Positions 46,934 to 60,279 of a stretch of DNA of 64,000 nucleotides are shown here, one piece after another (the stretch's first letter is position 1; each line of letters opens with the position of its first letter). The position numbers and the translations under genes are program-made. The notes under the pieces are model-generated. The model was not told where the DNA came from, searched no databases, and saw only the letters and a list, made by a program, of their open reading frames with translations. The stretch comes from Alligator mississippiensis (lineage: Eukaryota > Chordata > Crocodylia > Alligatoridae). The stretch is from positions 393,838,829-393,902,828 of the forward strand of contig NC_081824.1 of the NCBI RefSeq assembly GCF_030867095.1. Direction: 5' to 3'.

Positions 46934-47131
46934 GTGGCATCTACATGACTGTTACTGCACCGTAAGTACTCACAAGTAAATTTGCTACTTGCTTTGGCAG
47001 GTAGCAATTTTACTTGTAAGTAGCAAAGTTTACTGCATGGTAAGCATGCACACATGTAGATGCGCATGCTTACTGCACAGTAAACTATGCTACTGTGAAG
47101 TAAAGCATCTCATGCAGACATGCCCAGTGAG
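46934..47131. mobile_element. MITE of the 'GCATGTCTACA' family, copy 2
   Basis: Left end 'ggcatctacatgactg' and right end 'catgcagacatgccc'. The interior is rich in 'gcagtaa', 'tttactgc' and 'gtagca' motifs. It forms the right edge of the composite block. Confidence 0.5.
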
Positions 47132-47134
47132 TCC

Positions 47135-49345
47135 AATTGTCTTTAGCTAACTTCACTGAGATGACTGAAGTTAAATTAGGGATTAGGTATGTCTTTTATT
47201 TTGTCAATAAGGAAGAAAGGCATATACATGAAGCTTACTATAAAAGAAATCTAGAGTGAAAACTATTGCAAAGTACTAGCTTATATACAATATAATGCTT
47301 CCTGACAGGGACTTATGAATTCTGACATTTTTAAAACCTCCCCCCAAAAATACATTTTTACTTTTTTTTCCCCCCCTTTTTAATGATGTTAAGAACCTCT
47401 CTCATAATATGGTATTAACTGTTTTCATATTCAGTTGACAGCTTTAGAAATACAAGAAATGGGAAATTGAACCAAAATATGTAAAGTAATATACTTTAAT
47501 CCACCTCTCATAAATATTTGTTTAGTCTACCTCTCTCATAGTAATTATGGAATTAAAAAATATACAAGTGAAATAACAAATCTATTGAAAACTTGTACAA
47601 TGCATTGTATGAAAATATAGAGGATTAAAAATATAATTATAGGCTTGCACTTGAAAGTTATTTGGGGCAGTTAAATCCTTCTGAATCCATTGTTTGGCTT
47701 GTGTATTAGTTTAGTTTAGTCAGTTTATAATTAAGGCACATTGATTTGTGGATGTTATTATCATATGGACACTGTAAAAAAAAAAAAAAAAAGATTGAAT
47801 ATATTTATGCTCTATCAGCATTGGGTGACATTTCAAAAAAGTTCATTCCTGTCTAACTATGTCATCTTGCATAAATACAAGTAAGTCACACGAACAGACA
47901 GAAATGGAAAGTATAAAATCATAAGCCACCTCTCAATTCCCATTAGCATCTTATCACCTGGTCCTTCAGGGAAGGCAGATATATGTAACCTTTCAGACAA
48001 TAGGAAACCAAGAAACCTTTCCACAAGAAATGTGGTGAAGTTCTTCTTAGAAAGTTAAGAAAACAGTGCAAGAAAAGTAACAGTCTATATAGCTAAGTAA
48101 AAGGTTTAAGGTTCTTCTGAGGACAATAATAGTACTTAAAATTGATTTTTCTTTTCTTTCTTTTTTTTTTTTTTTGGTGACCTGATCGATCAAAGCTTAC
48201 TTTATGAAGAGTTTTGCTGCTAATAATTCACTGCTATCAGGGAAGGCCATGATATGCTGATTCTTAATCTGAGGGCTCATGCAGGAAGGGGAAAAAAAGA
48301 TTGATCAAACCTATTTGCACATAAGAAAAGGAAACTGAAGTCAAAGGCTTTTCTGAAAATATTTAATTGTTCAGGTGTATCCTTCAAGGGTATTTCTTAA
48401 TCAGATTCTATGTGCAATTTGTCACAAGACAAAGCAAGTCTTGGCCAATTGGCTGGAAGGCACTAGAATAAATAAATAAAATCCAAAGTAAGTCTAGTCC
48501 CTTCAAGGTGTAATTCACCTAGATTTTGGGTGGCCAGCATGACAGTTCATCTCTTCCACAGAAGACACTAATGTTTGCTGTATGAGAACTTGCTTACTTG
48601 GTCAGAGTAATCTTTGTAAACCTCACAGATGCAGCAAAGAACCTCTATGCAAGTCCTACATTGGCAGCAGTTAATTATTTTTTAATACCAATCACAATGT
48701 TCAGCAGATCTAGCTAGAGGTTGTATAATTTTTACTAAATATTGTAATCTGGTACTGGATTTCACCTCTGGATATTCTTTGCATTCCATCCATACAGACC
48801 CTGAATACTCTCAGGAGCACAGGAACTGTTATGCTAAATAATCCCACTGGTCCAGTTACTCCTGTAATGATAGTAGAGTTTACCAAACTTCTGTGGGGAG
48901 GTGAAAAAACTCTTAAATGGGAATTAGATAATATAATCAAGATCTGATAAATATATATATATTTTCTGATAGGAAACAGTTTTCCTTAAAAGTATATTCC
49001 TTTTTTATTATTTATGAAGCAATCCTGATTTGTTAAAATACATTAAGTATTTACCAAATCACTTGAGTAAATAAAATTAAGCCTAGCGGTTTTAGGGTTG
49101 TTTTAATGCTACATATTCAGGACATAAATCATGTGTATGTGTAGCCTCTGTGGTTATTCCAGAAGCACCTCTGAAATGTTCATCTCACATAGTTGTTCCC
49201 ATTTAGGGTACATCAAAGCCCAGGAATCTGACCGTATGACTTGTTTTGTGTGGCCCTGAGTGCACACCCAAAAAGTTGTGCCTCAAGCACATGTTTTAGC
49301 ATGTATTCAGGGCTAAACTAAACTGGCTACTTTCTGGGGTTTGAT
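47135..49345. other. AT-rich sequence, no gene seen
   Basis: A-run at ~47,776-47,792 and T-run at ~48,160-48,176. No coding region is supported. Confidence 0.4.
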
Positions 49346-49350
49346 GCATG

Positions 49351-49672
49351 ATGGGAATGTCTACACAAGACATTTCCTGTGTGGTTGACTAATCAGCTGC
49401 ACAGTAAATCTCTTGGCATCTACACATGTGCTCCTATTAGGCTGAAGTAAATTAATTTACTCTGCAGCATGATGGTACTTGCAAATACAAGTACTATTCT
49501 GCCATGGAGTAAAAAATTCTGCAGCAGCATACATGTAGATGCTGAGAGTGTTTCAATGTGGGGGCTGCCTGCCAGTTAGCAGTGCCCTGAAGCTCCTTCA
49601 TGCCCCAGCAAGCCCCTCTGCAGCAATATGCTCTACAGTTTATTCAGGCACCACAATAGCACATGTAGACAC
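49351..49672. mobile_element. MITE of the 'GCATGTCTACA' family, copy 3
   Basis: Left end 'gggaatgtctacacaag' and right end, reversed, 'gggtgtctacatgtgc' are inverted. The interior has 'gcagtaa'-type and 'catgtagatgc' motifs. Confidence 0.55.
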
Positions 49673-49674
49673 CC

Positions 49675-52600
49675 ACACTGAGTGGGGAAAAAATGGATAG
49701 GGTGTTTTTCCAAGTGGAACTTCATGAAGGCTGTGTAAACATATCTACAATACTGTTTCTGCTCATTGATTAAAAAATAATAATAATAAAAAAACCCTTT
49801 TAAAGCAGGATTAATTACTACCATTTCATCTTCCTCACAGGGCACATTGTGAGTATCTTCTACATGAGGAGGCAGACCAGAGAACTTAAGTAGACAGGAC
49901 TACAAAAAGGGGAGCATTTGTGAAACTTTCAGAATTTGCAAATATTTTAAGGAAAGCCTAGGAGATGTCCTTCCTTTTAAGAATAGCAAACATGACCTCA
50001 CAAATAGCAACAAAGTAGGTCTGTTAATTTACAAATTGGCTGCCTTCTCATAATTTAATCAGATACCATCATTATACGCTCCAGGCGTTGTTTGTATGTG
50101 TAATACCAAATGAAACAAAGATTTATTTCAAACAAAATCCAATCTCAAAATAAAGTATTTCATCTTCTTTCCACTTTTGCCACCAAGAAGTAGTTTGTTG
50201 AAATGGATATGGATCTATGGAATGGACTGTTTCTGTATTTCCTTCAAAACATCCATATTTGGCGCATATGCACATACAGTAAATGCCCTCGACTAGTTAG
50301 TTCCCATGTTTGAGTGATTACTGGTTCTTTTTATGTCTCCTACATGAAAAATGGAGAACTGTGTTGGAAGTAGTTTAGATCTGAAAGGAACTTTGTATCG
50401 GTGTCCACAATATTCCTGATGTCAGAGATGGTTGAAGCCTTCTTTTTGCTGTAAGAATCCTATTTTTAATTGAAACTGTGGTGGACAAAAACAAGATGCA
50501 AAATAGCTCCTATTAATAACGCACCTGGATAAGCCTGTTTCTCAGATGCATGATAGGTTGCCTTCTAATGCTTTTGAAAGATTCCAGGAACTTTGGCTGT
50601 CAGAGACACCTGCTTATCCATGGAACAGTATTAACAGCTTCACCGGGAGTTTCCTCATCCTGTTTCAACAACGTGAATCAGCCACATGGGCTATGTCTTA
50701 TGGTGGGAAATGATTTCAGTCTTCATTCCCATATAGTCCATAAAGAAATTGCTGCAAGTAACACCTGTGGTATAGGGTCTAGGGCATATATTTTTAATTT
50801 TTTAATAAACCAAGCTTTAAAATGTCAGGCTTTCAACATCAACACAATGATACTGTAATCTGCACTCCAAACACCATATAATCATACCATTTATACATAC
50901 CAACTATATATATAGCTCTTCACTCTGTCATTATAAAGCTTTAATTTTCCCCACAAGAATATTACAAAAAGAATTTCCCATGACCCATTCATCCTTCAAT
51001 CCTGGCAAAGGTGCCTGGAAAGGATGCCCTCAGTTCTTCAGAGGAGTCTTGGGTTATTACTGTAAAATGTTTAGAGAAGCCATTCTTTAATTGCATGACT
51101 ACATTCGGCTTTGGCACAATGAGAAAAATCCAGCCTAAGTTAACACCTTGCAGCAAAGGTATCTCTTATAGATCAGTCTTTCTAGATCTGTGGAACTTGA
51201 GAACTAAGTTGATACAAAATTAAGATAGGGTCATTTTGAATTGGGGAAGATGAACTCAATTTATACTAACAGACAGACATATATGTATATATAGAAAGGG
51301 ACAAATATGAACTGTATCTGTACTGCAAAAATACAGGTTCTGGAGATTTTAAGTATTTCACAGTAATAAAAATAAAGCAAATCCCATGTAAAAACTCCCT
51401 TCCACCTGTAAAAACCCTAAAACAATTAAAACATCAATATACCAAACACCACACCAAAAAAACAAAGGACAGATAACCACCACGAAACTATATACACAGA
51501 TATAGGTGAAAACACATGAAAACCATTTGCTTACTGACAAATTTTACAAGCACACATGGTTTTTACTTTCCCTTATCAAAAGGAGCCTTAGGTTTTGGTA
51601 TGAAGAAAATGAGATGGAGAAGTAGTATGGAGTGGTTGTCACCCTCTGAGCTATACCTGCAGACAAGAAGGTCTTTAGTGATCACTGACCATCTGTCTAA
51701 CCAACTAACAGGCTGGTCTCCTATCCTGTCTGTGTGTGTAGTACAAATGCTCTACAACAGACATCTGCTGCTTTTGCTAGCCTTAGTAAACTGCACATGA
51801 CAGATGCTGCAGAGAATCAGCATCTGCTTACTTTCCCAAATTTTTGCTATTGCTTTCTGTCAGCCAGAGCAATAGGGGATATATGAAAAGTGGTGACTTT
51901 GTATGCAGTCAGCATTTGGACTCTCCCAAATAGAAAATCCTAAAGATATCAAGTTGGAAAATTTAATATCTAATGCATTTGCCACATACCAGGTCTTTTC
52001 CGGATCCCAACCACAGCCTTTGTCAATATGGGTTTATTGTTGTTGGTAGCCTCAGTTGGAAGGGAAGAGATGTTTGGGTTGAGCAGGATTTCAGGACGCA
52101 TATAAGAAGCCATTTCATTTTTGGCATACACTGGCTATTAAAATCAGCTCTTAAAACATGGAAAGCTTAAATGATTTCTGCTATTCTGAGTCTTGATAAG
52201 TATATCAGTTAAAATTTGGAGACAAAACCTTGTTTCTATACCTTGTTAACATTGAAGGAATTTAAAATCTATTTTCCCATTCATTCAGACTTAGTCTGCC
52301 TGTCCCAAGGTGTAAGCAATTAGCACAATGTACACAGAAGCAATTTTAATAAAATATTAAAACAGTGTACTCTGACAAAAACAGGTCATCTTTCTTGTGT
52401 AGAGTGCTCTCTGTAATGTTTCATTGTTGTGACATCTATTGGTCTAAGCATGTGTATCAAAAAAGTGATAGGCTAAAATGGTGGAGAAGGAGTTGATCTG
52501 TTTGTCCTGCTGTTTTGGGGGTTTTGGCAAATACTACAGTCATTTTTTTTTTTTTTTTTTAATTCCACTGTTTAACTGAGGAAAATAGTGACTGTTATCC

Positions 52601-53668
52601 AAACTGCTTTTCATGTCTAGAGACTTTGTCACAGCAAAATTGTTGCACCTTTTTTATGTTAGACAGTTCTCCCATGACGAAGAAAAAAAAACAGTATTTA
52701 AATGGGAAAATGTTAGTTCATAGGGAAATTAATTAATTAAATTAAATTAGACTTAGCTCTTAGCTAACAAATCTCAAGTACTTCATGCTGATGACGCCTT
52801 ACCTGTAAGTGAATCTTTGGAAACTACAGCTAGGAATTTAAGGCATCAATTATCCAGGACTACAAAGTACCTACATACAGCTTTAATACCTAGTCTGATA
52901 ATTTAAAACTGAAATTGAAAGTGCAATGCCCAATTTAAACCAAAAACCTATTGTAGATTGGTTAGCAAAGGCACTGTAGATGATATTATATAAGCAAGGA
53001 TTTAGATTAGAAATGAAAGACATGCTTAACAATTGGACACTAGGTTGTTGTAAGTAGCATGAAAATAATAAAGAGAAGTATTCTAGGATACCTGAATAGA
53101 TTGAAGGCTACTGAAGGGTTAAATATATGTTTATGACTATGATGTTAATAGAATAGAAGTGCAGTTGGAGAGATGGAAGATTACAGCCCAGGTCCCATTC
53201 CCGGATATATATTTCATCTTTATTCTTGGGCACAAGAGAATAGGTTGGATCATCCACCACTCCCAACTCAGGGGACAGAGCAGTAACAGAGCTGTTCAAA
53301 AGTTACTGTTGCAACCTCTAGGGTGGAGCAGGCTTTGTATTCCTCATGCCTTTCATAGCCACACTGTGATAGACATATGTTTATATTTTCTAGTCTCTTC
53401 CTCTAAGTATTGCCCAGAGATTATTAGTGATGTTAATCTGAAGTTGGACCAAAAGTAGGGCAGGGAGCACTGATGCATCTGGCAAAGTAGACTGTGTACA
53501 AAAACTAATGTCTCTGAACCAGTTAGTCTTTTAGATGCCCTGCTTCCTACGTAAGTGTTGAACATGGTGGTGGACAAAAAGCCAAGCCAAATGTATATTA
53601 TCCCAAAATCCCAGGCTTCACTGACCAACATAACAAAATTCTATGCAGAAAAATGAGTATTTGGGCCT
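49675..53668. other. AT-rich sequence, no gene seen
   Basis: No recognisable gene. Frames such as 50,550-50,858 and 51,516-51,800 show no known motif. T-run at ~52,542-52,560. Confidence 0.4.
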
Positions 53669-53678
53669 GTGTGATTAA

Positions 53679-53916
53679 TAGGGATCCTGGTTTTCTTTGA
53701 TTGAAAAAAATCCCATTTTTTAGATTATAAACATAACCCCAAATCCATATTTTCTGTGATCAAAGTGAAATACCACCATACATAAACACATATATGTATA
53801 TATTAGTGGTGTTTCATTTTAATCATGGAAAATGTGGATTTTGGGTTACTTTTTTGAATCTCAAAATTGGGTATTTTTTAATTTATTTTTTTTATCAGAG
53901 AAAACCAGGATCCCTG
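53679..53916. mobile_element. Palindromic MITE, copy 4
   Basis: Ends TAGGGATCCTGG and CCAGGATCCCTG, 238 bp, with the same arm motifs as the other copies ('aaccccaaatccatatttt' mirrored by 'aaaatgtggattttgggtta'). The octamer gtgattaa is repeated exactly at 53,671-53,678 and 53,917-53,924. Because the octamer is in direct orientation on both sides, it is a target duplication rather than part of the inverted ends. Confidence 0.9.
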
Positions 53917-53924
53917 GTGATTAA

Positions 53925-54955
53925 CTATGCAATCCCTGATTTGTACCCGGTTCAATTTTCCCTTTAGTTTTGTACACACATGAATTGCAAACTATAGATT
54001 CCTTCTGTCTGAATGTCATATCATATATTCACATTCATGATGGTGTAAACTCTTGTTTTCACACTTTTTTCCACAACACATTGATCCCACTGCTGTTAAT
54101 ATGTAGCTAGAACACAGATGGTGTTAGGAATTGAAGACAAGTGAATCAAAGGTTAATAAATATCAAATTTACGTAGCAACAGCAGATAAGGTGACCTTCT
54201 CCGCAGCAGCATACCACAGATGTTTTAGAGAGCAAAGTCAGTTTCAATGACAGAACATGTTTGTAAAGTAAAAAATAAGTGATGGGGGAAAAAAAAGGAA
54301 AAATTAAGCCACTTATACGCAGCTGTGTGAGGAGAATACAAAATACAAAGTAGAATACAAATAAAAATGTTCTTTCCATGCACCTGAACTAAGAGAAACC
54401 TTATAGCTTGTGGCCTTACTCTTTCATGGGTGTAAATCAAGAGTATCTTCATGGGGTATGGACATCTATATATTTGGAGCTGTCCAATAGAGGAATGTTT
54501 CAAAAGGACAGCAGCTGCTACATTCTAACTATTAAGTGTGAACAGATTAGGAAAAATAAAAATATAGCAAAACTGCTCCAACTTTTAACCCTGGATTAAC
54601 CAGGGTTAAATGTATGTATATCCATAGCCATCAGTTGGAGCAAAGAAGAGCCAAGCCATAATTAAGGATGTAATTTCATCTGGATTGATTGTCCTCAAAG
54701 CAGATAGAATATAGATAATGGTCGCAATGCTTAGGAGAGTCCACCATAATGAGAACTATATATATCCCCTTTCACTCCTGCTATTGGGTACCTTTATTTT
54801 CCTATATACAGTTCCTGCCTTGATTAAGTAAAAGGATTTTTTTTTGTTTTTGTTTTACTACAGATGGTATATCCCCACACAGTGAAACTTCTAAATGTAA
54901 TGGAAGTCTGCTCCATATGGAGATGTATTAAATTAATGTATTCCCAGACTTTGAG
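53925..54955. other. AT-rich sequence, no gene seen
   Basis: Nothing recognised. Confidence 0.35.
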
Positions 54956-54974
54956 TTCATATTCCATTTTATTA

Positions 54975-55610
54975 AGCCGGGCCCCGGCCCCTGATCCCAG
55001 CGGTGCCCAGCCCCAGCCTGCCCCCCAAGCCCTGGCCTGCCCAGCCTCATCCCCCCCAGCCTCCCAAGGCCCCCACTCCTTGCCTCCCTACCCCAGCATG
55101 CTCAAATTAAAAAGCAAAGAAAAAATCCCCCGGCACTTATCAGCAGTTGGAGCTGCCATCTGACTCATTGGGGCCCTTCCCGCACAGCACAAGGCAGGGT
55201 GACATCCCCAGTGGCCCCAGCCTGGGCCCTCCTGCCCCCCAATGCACTGTGCTACCTGGGGGGGCTCTGCCAGGAGGCCCCGGAGGCCCCCCCCCCCAGC
55301 TCCTGCTTCTAAGGTTAGTAAAGGCTGTTTTTTTTCTGGGGGGGGTTCTGTATTTTTCTCTTTTTTTTTTTTTTTTTTGTAAGCGATGGTGCCTGGACTT
55401 GTGGGGGCAGCCATGGGGACCTGGGGGTGCAAATGGGGGGTGAGGCTGGGTGGGGCAGCCATCAGGGGGGCTGCAGCAGCTGGCAGGGGATGGGGCCAGG
55501 TGGGGCAGCAATTGGGGGACTGGGGTGGGGCATGTGGACCTTGCAGGGGGGCCTAGCCCCTGTGTGGCCATAGCCCCACAACAGCCAGTGCTTTAACATT
55601 GTAGATATAT
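54975..55610. other. GC-rich block, no domain recognised
   Basis: Sharp jump from AT-rich to C/G-rich sequence with C-, G- and T-homopolymers (T-run ~55,357-55,378). Pro/Gly/Ala-rich frames on both strands have no known domain. The abrupt borders suggest an inserted element. Confidence 0.4.
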
Positions 55611-55635
55611 CTATAAAAAATTGCCCAACTGATTG

Positions 55636-55651
55636 CTGTCTCTCTGTCTCA

Positions 55652-55686
<35 letters not shown>
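55636..55686 (+). repeat. (CT)n microsatellite
   Basis: Imperfect then pure CT repeat, directly followed by sequence resembling half of a palindromic MITE. Confidence 0.92.
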
Positions 55687-55689
<3 letters not shown>

Positions 55690-55797
55690 ATAGTGGTCTT
55701 TTAATTGTGGAGGAACATGGATTTGGGGGTATTTAACTGGATGACTTTGGGATTTTTTTTATCAGTGGTTTTTCAGTTTTCCAATAACCAGAATTGG
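55687..55797. mobile_element. Possible right half of a palindromic MITE
   Basis: 'tatagtggtcttttaattgt', 'acatggatttgggggta' and 'gggattttttttatcag' follow the right arm of the palindromic family in order. The left arm is missing and replaced by the CT repeat. Confidence 0.45.
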
Positions 55798-55799
55798 TG

Positions 55800-56405
55800 C
55801 TAGGGAGGCCAGTGGCAGGACCCTGGCTGCTAAGAGCTGGCATCTTGAACCCAGCCGGCTGTGGCTGACCTCTTGGCCAGCTGGGGCCAGGAGAACATGC
55901 TTTGATGGTTCAAAGCAGGTAACCACACCTGGAACATGTTCCAGGCAATAGCTGCCCAGGTGGTTGGGCAGGGTGAACATGGCAGTAGTGCCACACAGAG
56001 GTCACCCCTGCAGCCACAGCCCACTGGCAGCTGGCCCAGGGGGCAGATGCCTCATCCCAGTCTGGTAGGTGTGCAGCAGGTCACAGCCAGGCAGTAGCCC
56101 CCACTGCCAGACTGCTGCAGTGGGTAAAAGGTACAGGGAACTCTCAGGGCTGCAATAGCAGTCCGGCTGGCACAAGGGGTAATGTCCCCAGGTACCAATT
56201 GGCTGGGTCTCAGAAGCTCCTGTGAGCGAGTAGCCCTGAGCTATTTGCCAGGGCAGCTTGTACTGCTGGGGCCAGGACAGGGCAGCTTTTTATATTGCTG
56301 GGGACAGCACAGGTGCTGGCACTGAGGCAAAAAGCCCCAGCTCAACTTTGCACTGCTTCTATTTCAGCTGCTGCAAGCGCACGTGCTTGCATGTGTGGAC
56401 GCATC
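55800..56405. other. GC-rich sequence, no gene recognised
   Basis: Stop-poor GC-rich stretch ending in a 'gcatgtgtggacgcatccac' motif that resembles one end of the 'GCATGTCTACA' MITE family. Confidence 0.35.
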
Positions 56406-56410
56406 CACAG

Positions 56411-56592
56411 GGTGTATCCATACACGATGCTACATCACACATCTCGTTGCTATGGTGACATAGTGTCAACGGGCATGAACAGTGATGCTAGTGCTACTGT
56501 GCAGTAGCAATGAACAGTAGGGTTGGAAACAGAATGGGTCAGAAATGTAGTAACAACTATGCAGACAGGCACATGTGTAGATGTGCCCATAG
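56411..56592. mobile_element. MITE of the 'GCATGTCTACA' family, copy 4
   Basis: Left end 'gggtgtatccatacacg' and right end, reversed, 'atgggcacatctacacatg' are diverged inverted repeats. No coding capacity. Confidence 0.45.
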
Positions 56593-56599
56593 AGCTGGA

Positions 56600-58965
56600 T
56601 GGCTAAGGTTAGGAAGAAGCATTGCATTTGTCCCTGGTTTTGTTTGTTGCGGAGTAGAAATGTCCTGGGATTGGTATGTACACACATCACCCTTCTAGTC
56701 ACTGAATGCATAGCTGCTGTCCTGCCATTGATGTAGTTATGCAATCCTGCGACAACTGTTTAGATGCACTTAGCAGGAAAACTGAGACATAATTGTAGTG
56801 CTCATGATTTTACATGCACACCTGAATTTACTTGGGCATCATGACACACATTTGTATCACGTCTTTTCATGGCCAGTTTAATGAAGTTTAAAGATACCCG
56901 CAGTTTAAGGCATTCCAGTCTGTTTTTTATTTAGTTCATAATATACTTTTAACTTGACTTTTAAGCTGCAAATGTAAGGAACTCTTTAATTATTTGTGCT
57001 CCACTTTAGATTTCACAGCTTTTTCTTACGTACCACAGAGATTTATAGCAAAGGCACACTGTCTGCTAAATGCATTGCTAGACTGGGAGTCATAAGACAT
57101 GTTTTCAACCTCTTGCTATGATAAAGGTATTACAAAAGATATTACAAAAGATCTGTTGTTAGTTTTGGAAATGGTTTCATAAGTTCAGGAGTCCAGGAAA
57201 TCAAGAAAAAGCCAAGAGCTGCAATGCAGATGTGTTGACATGAGGAACAGTTAGAAGAATTGTTCTGATGAAAGGAAATTAACTCAAGATAAGAGTATGC
57301 AGTCTTTTAAATAGCTCCTCTTTAAATCTTTAGATCTGCTGGAAGATAAGTGCCCTCAACAATCGCTGTTTTTCAGAATGCATAAGACTCAAAGTTTGTA
57401 CCTCTAATGTCTCTTGTATCTCTCAGATTTGGGCAAAGATCTTTCAGCAAAGACACTATTCAATGCAAAGTTAAAATTCGTTTTTAAAAAATAAGCTTGT
57501 TTTTACCCAACGTCATGATAATATCTTCAGTATATGAGTTCTTGGACTATAACTAAGATCCACAATAAGTATTTCCCATCAAGCGAAGTAGAGAACTCCA
57601 TATATCTAATAGATTTCACAAAGGAATCACCCAGAAACTGGTATCTGAAAGTTTCCATTTGTAAGCTATGAAAAGAAAAATGCACATTTAGTTGTATTTA
57701 AAGAATGGAAATGGAAAATGATGCTGACCCTGAGTCTAACCACAAGGTACAAACTCAAACTCAGGTCAGTATAATTGACTAGAAACCCTTTCACAGCATG
57801 AACATAATGCAAGAACTTTATGTACTCTAGTTATAGTTTTATAATGCTTTTCTATAATATTTTTCAAGCACTCAGTGCAATCCAGGTATAAAATAAAAAT
57901 CTTACTTGGGTTTTAAGGTGTTTCGTAATATATTGTAGTTATAGTTTGTAATCTTTGGCTGGAACAAAGCATACTTAGGAAAAAGCTGTAAATGAATCTC
58001 TATAAATCAAAAGACTATAGTTAGATGTAAGCCAAAACCTTAGCTATTTGATCAGTGCCTTCTATTTTGCCTCCCTCTTCCCCTGAGTTTGAAAGTGTGG
58101 TTTGGATCTATTCATTTACTGTAGGTTTTGTTCATTAATTATTTAAATCGATTAAGTTTAATTTAATTGAAGCACTTCATCCAAGGTTTATAACCTGATA
58201 TGCAACCATTTCTAAGCCTGCTCCTCTAGAAATCATTGACCTCCATGGTGATGATTTTGAAGAAAGAAATTTGATTCCTTGTTGTTTTCTTCCTCCTTCC
58301 TTTGAAATATTGCTAAGTTGGTGACACTTTCTCTACCAGCTGCTTTTAGAAAATGACTGATTTTGATCACTGATACTCCCCGCAACCAGTCCCAAGTAAC
58401 TGTTCTGGAAAACTTTTACTGCAAACTGCTTGCTCTTGTTCCTCCTATTCTAGATTCCAGGTGCAAGAGAGATCCTTAAACATCTTTTGGTCATCTCAGA
58501 GTAGACTGCGAAGAAGTTTTTTGTGTTTTGGTTTTTACAGTTAGCAAACTATGATCAAGCAGTTTACTATCACCTTTGCTGCAACATTATAGTGACCTTT
58601 CTGGGAGCATACGATATGAGGGCACTGCCATATGATGAGACCAGTTGGTTCAGTAGCATATCATTATGTTCAGTTTCTAAAACATTGGATACATAAAACA
58701 TGGTGCATTGAATGAAAGTAACTGAACAATTGTTTCTTTTTTCACCAAAAAATATTTTGATTTTGAACAGAATATAATATTAAGCTAGTATTCACCAATG
58801 TCTTGGAAGAGAATATGATAAGGAACATCACAAAAAGACAGAAGAAAAATTAAAAAAAAGAAGAAAAATGCTACGGATTTGTATTGATTTGTAAAAGTGA
58901 TAGTAGGTAATAAAGTACTAAATCAGTTGACTGATTTTACAAATGCCTATTTACTTTTGTTCCTC
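56600..58965. other. AT-rich sequence, no gene seen
   Basis: Nothing recognised beyond AT-rich unique-looking sequence. Confidence 0.4.
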
Positions 58966-58974
58966 ACAAGAGGC

Positions 58975-59290
58975 TATTAAGGAAACTAAACTCTGATGGA
59001 ATAAGAAGCAATATACTGGTATGGATCAGAAACTGATTAAAAAATGAGAAACAGAGCTGCGGAAAAAATGATCAATTTTCAAAATGACAAAGGTTAACAG
59101 TTAGCTACCCCAAGGTTACATGGTAGGACTTACGTTGTTAAATGATCTGGAAAGGGGGATGAACAGGATAGTGGTAAAATTTGCAGGCTATATCATATTG
59201 TTTAGAATCTCAATAAGACTGGAAGGGAAATTCTGCTGAACTTAATGAAGCTAAGTGAATTAGCAATACAATAGCAGATGAAATCCAGTG
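58975..59290 (+). mobile_element. Old CR1 fragment
   Basis: 'ggtatggatcagaaactga' and 'aatgagaaacagag' recall the CR1 'WI..WL.NR.Q' segment. 'aatgatctggaaagggggat' and 'gtggtaaaatttgcaggct' read 'NDLEKGM..IVVKFAG', which is the catalytic FADD region with changes. The text after it fits the 'LQ.DL..L..W' region. Ends are indistinct. Confidence 0.55.
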
Positions 59291-59309
59291 TGTGTGTGTG
59301 GAGAGATTA

Positions 59310-60265
59310 GTACATATATATTAAAAGGTGTATGTGTAGATGTGATTGTTCACACTGAAGTGAGTAAAATTAATTGCCTTTTACCTTTCTGAGTGTCATG
59401 CACCTACGAAAGACAAAATTACTTTTAAGAGTTCACTGTATGGCATAAATGGATATTCTTGCATACTACCATATTTACCTGACTGTAAAATGGCCCTGAT
59501 TATAAGATTACCCCCTGCAATAATTAGATTCTATATATGGAACATTTATAAATTTGTTATAATTTTCCAGGTATAGAATCTAATTGTAAGTTTACCTTGA
59601 ATTTGTCTCCTTCCCACTCCTAGGGGAGGAAAAATAAATCGGGGGGGGGGTCAGGTAGACTCCTTTCCCTCTGTCCCCCAACTTCTTCCCCCTGCAGCCC
59701 TTTCCTTACAGTTTTTCCTGAGCCCATGGGAGGGGAGGAATTTGAAAACACTGACCTTGACTTTACAGGTACCCATAGACTTAGTTCATCCAGAATTGAT
59801 GGTGTATGTTACCTTTTTTGAAACTGCTATAAGTTTTAACGCAGGTACTCCATAAACACATTTAGAGGTTTTTTTCGGGGGGGTTGTTTGTTTAGGGGAG
59901 GGGGTTGGTTTTTCTTCAAGGAAAAGTTTTTGTGTTTCAAGTCAAATCAGCCAAATCAATTCCAAATGCCTGAGCCAGTCAAGAACCAAATGTGGCCCTA
60001 CTACTGGCAAACATCCTCCACCCCCACCTGGGGCCTCATGCTTCCAAATCCTTTGGTGGGCATCTTATGTGTAGTTGTCCCCAAGTTTCACTTGCCCTCA
60101 GCCATATGGCCACAGGAGCAAACTAGGGATGAGTCTCCTATTTCCATAAAGTTGGCATATAGCCAGATTCTTCCCACTGGAAGTAAAAGTGGGAGATTAA
60201 GTATACCATACCTCAGCCAAGGTACAACCCCCTGCCAAGAAAATGATTTTCCCCTGCCAATAGAA
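59310..60265. other. Unassigned sequence with a hairpin, no gene seen
   Basis: Arms 59,522-59,535 and 59,572-59,585 are 14-bp perfect reverse complements (aattagattctata). 'tatttacctgactgtaaaat' and 'gattataagattaccccc' just before may belong to a dispersed DNA element. The frame at 59,888-60,277 has no known motif. Confidence 0.35.
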
Positions 60266-60279
60266 AAAGTGCCTTAGTG

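Larger units (their letters stand above)
43782..47131 (-). mobile_element. Composite GC-rich element with Myb/SANT-like gene (boundaries tentative)
   Basis: The left side carries 'gtgggtgtgtcgacatgtg' (43,782) and 'gtaggtgtctacatgtgtag' (43,846). The right side ends 'catgcagacatgccca' (47,131), which reads 'tgggcatgtctgcatg' on the other strand. These are inverted ends of the 'GCATGTCTACA' type. Between them lie the second LTR-like repeat and a broken Myb/SANT-like gene. No target duplication was seen, and the block may instead be several insertions side by side. Confidence 0.35.

Noticed and set aside
55088..55571. Overlapping minus frames with Lys-rich centre and Pro/Gly-rich flanks
   Set aside because: Generated by T/A homopolymers and a GC-rich block; no conserved motif.
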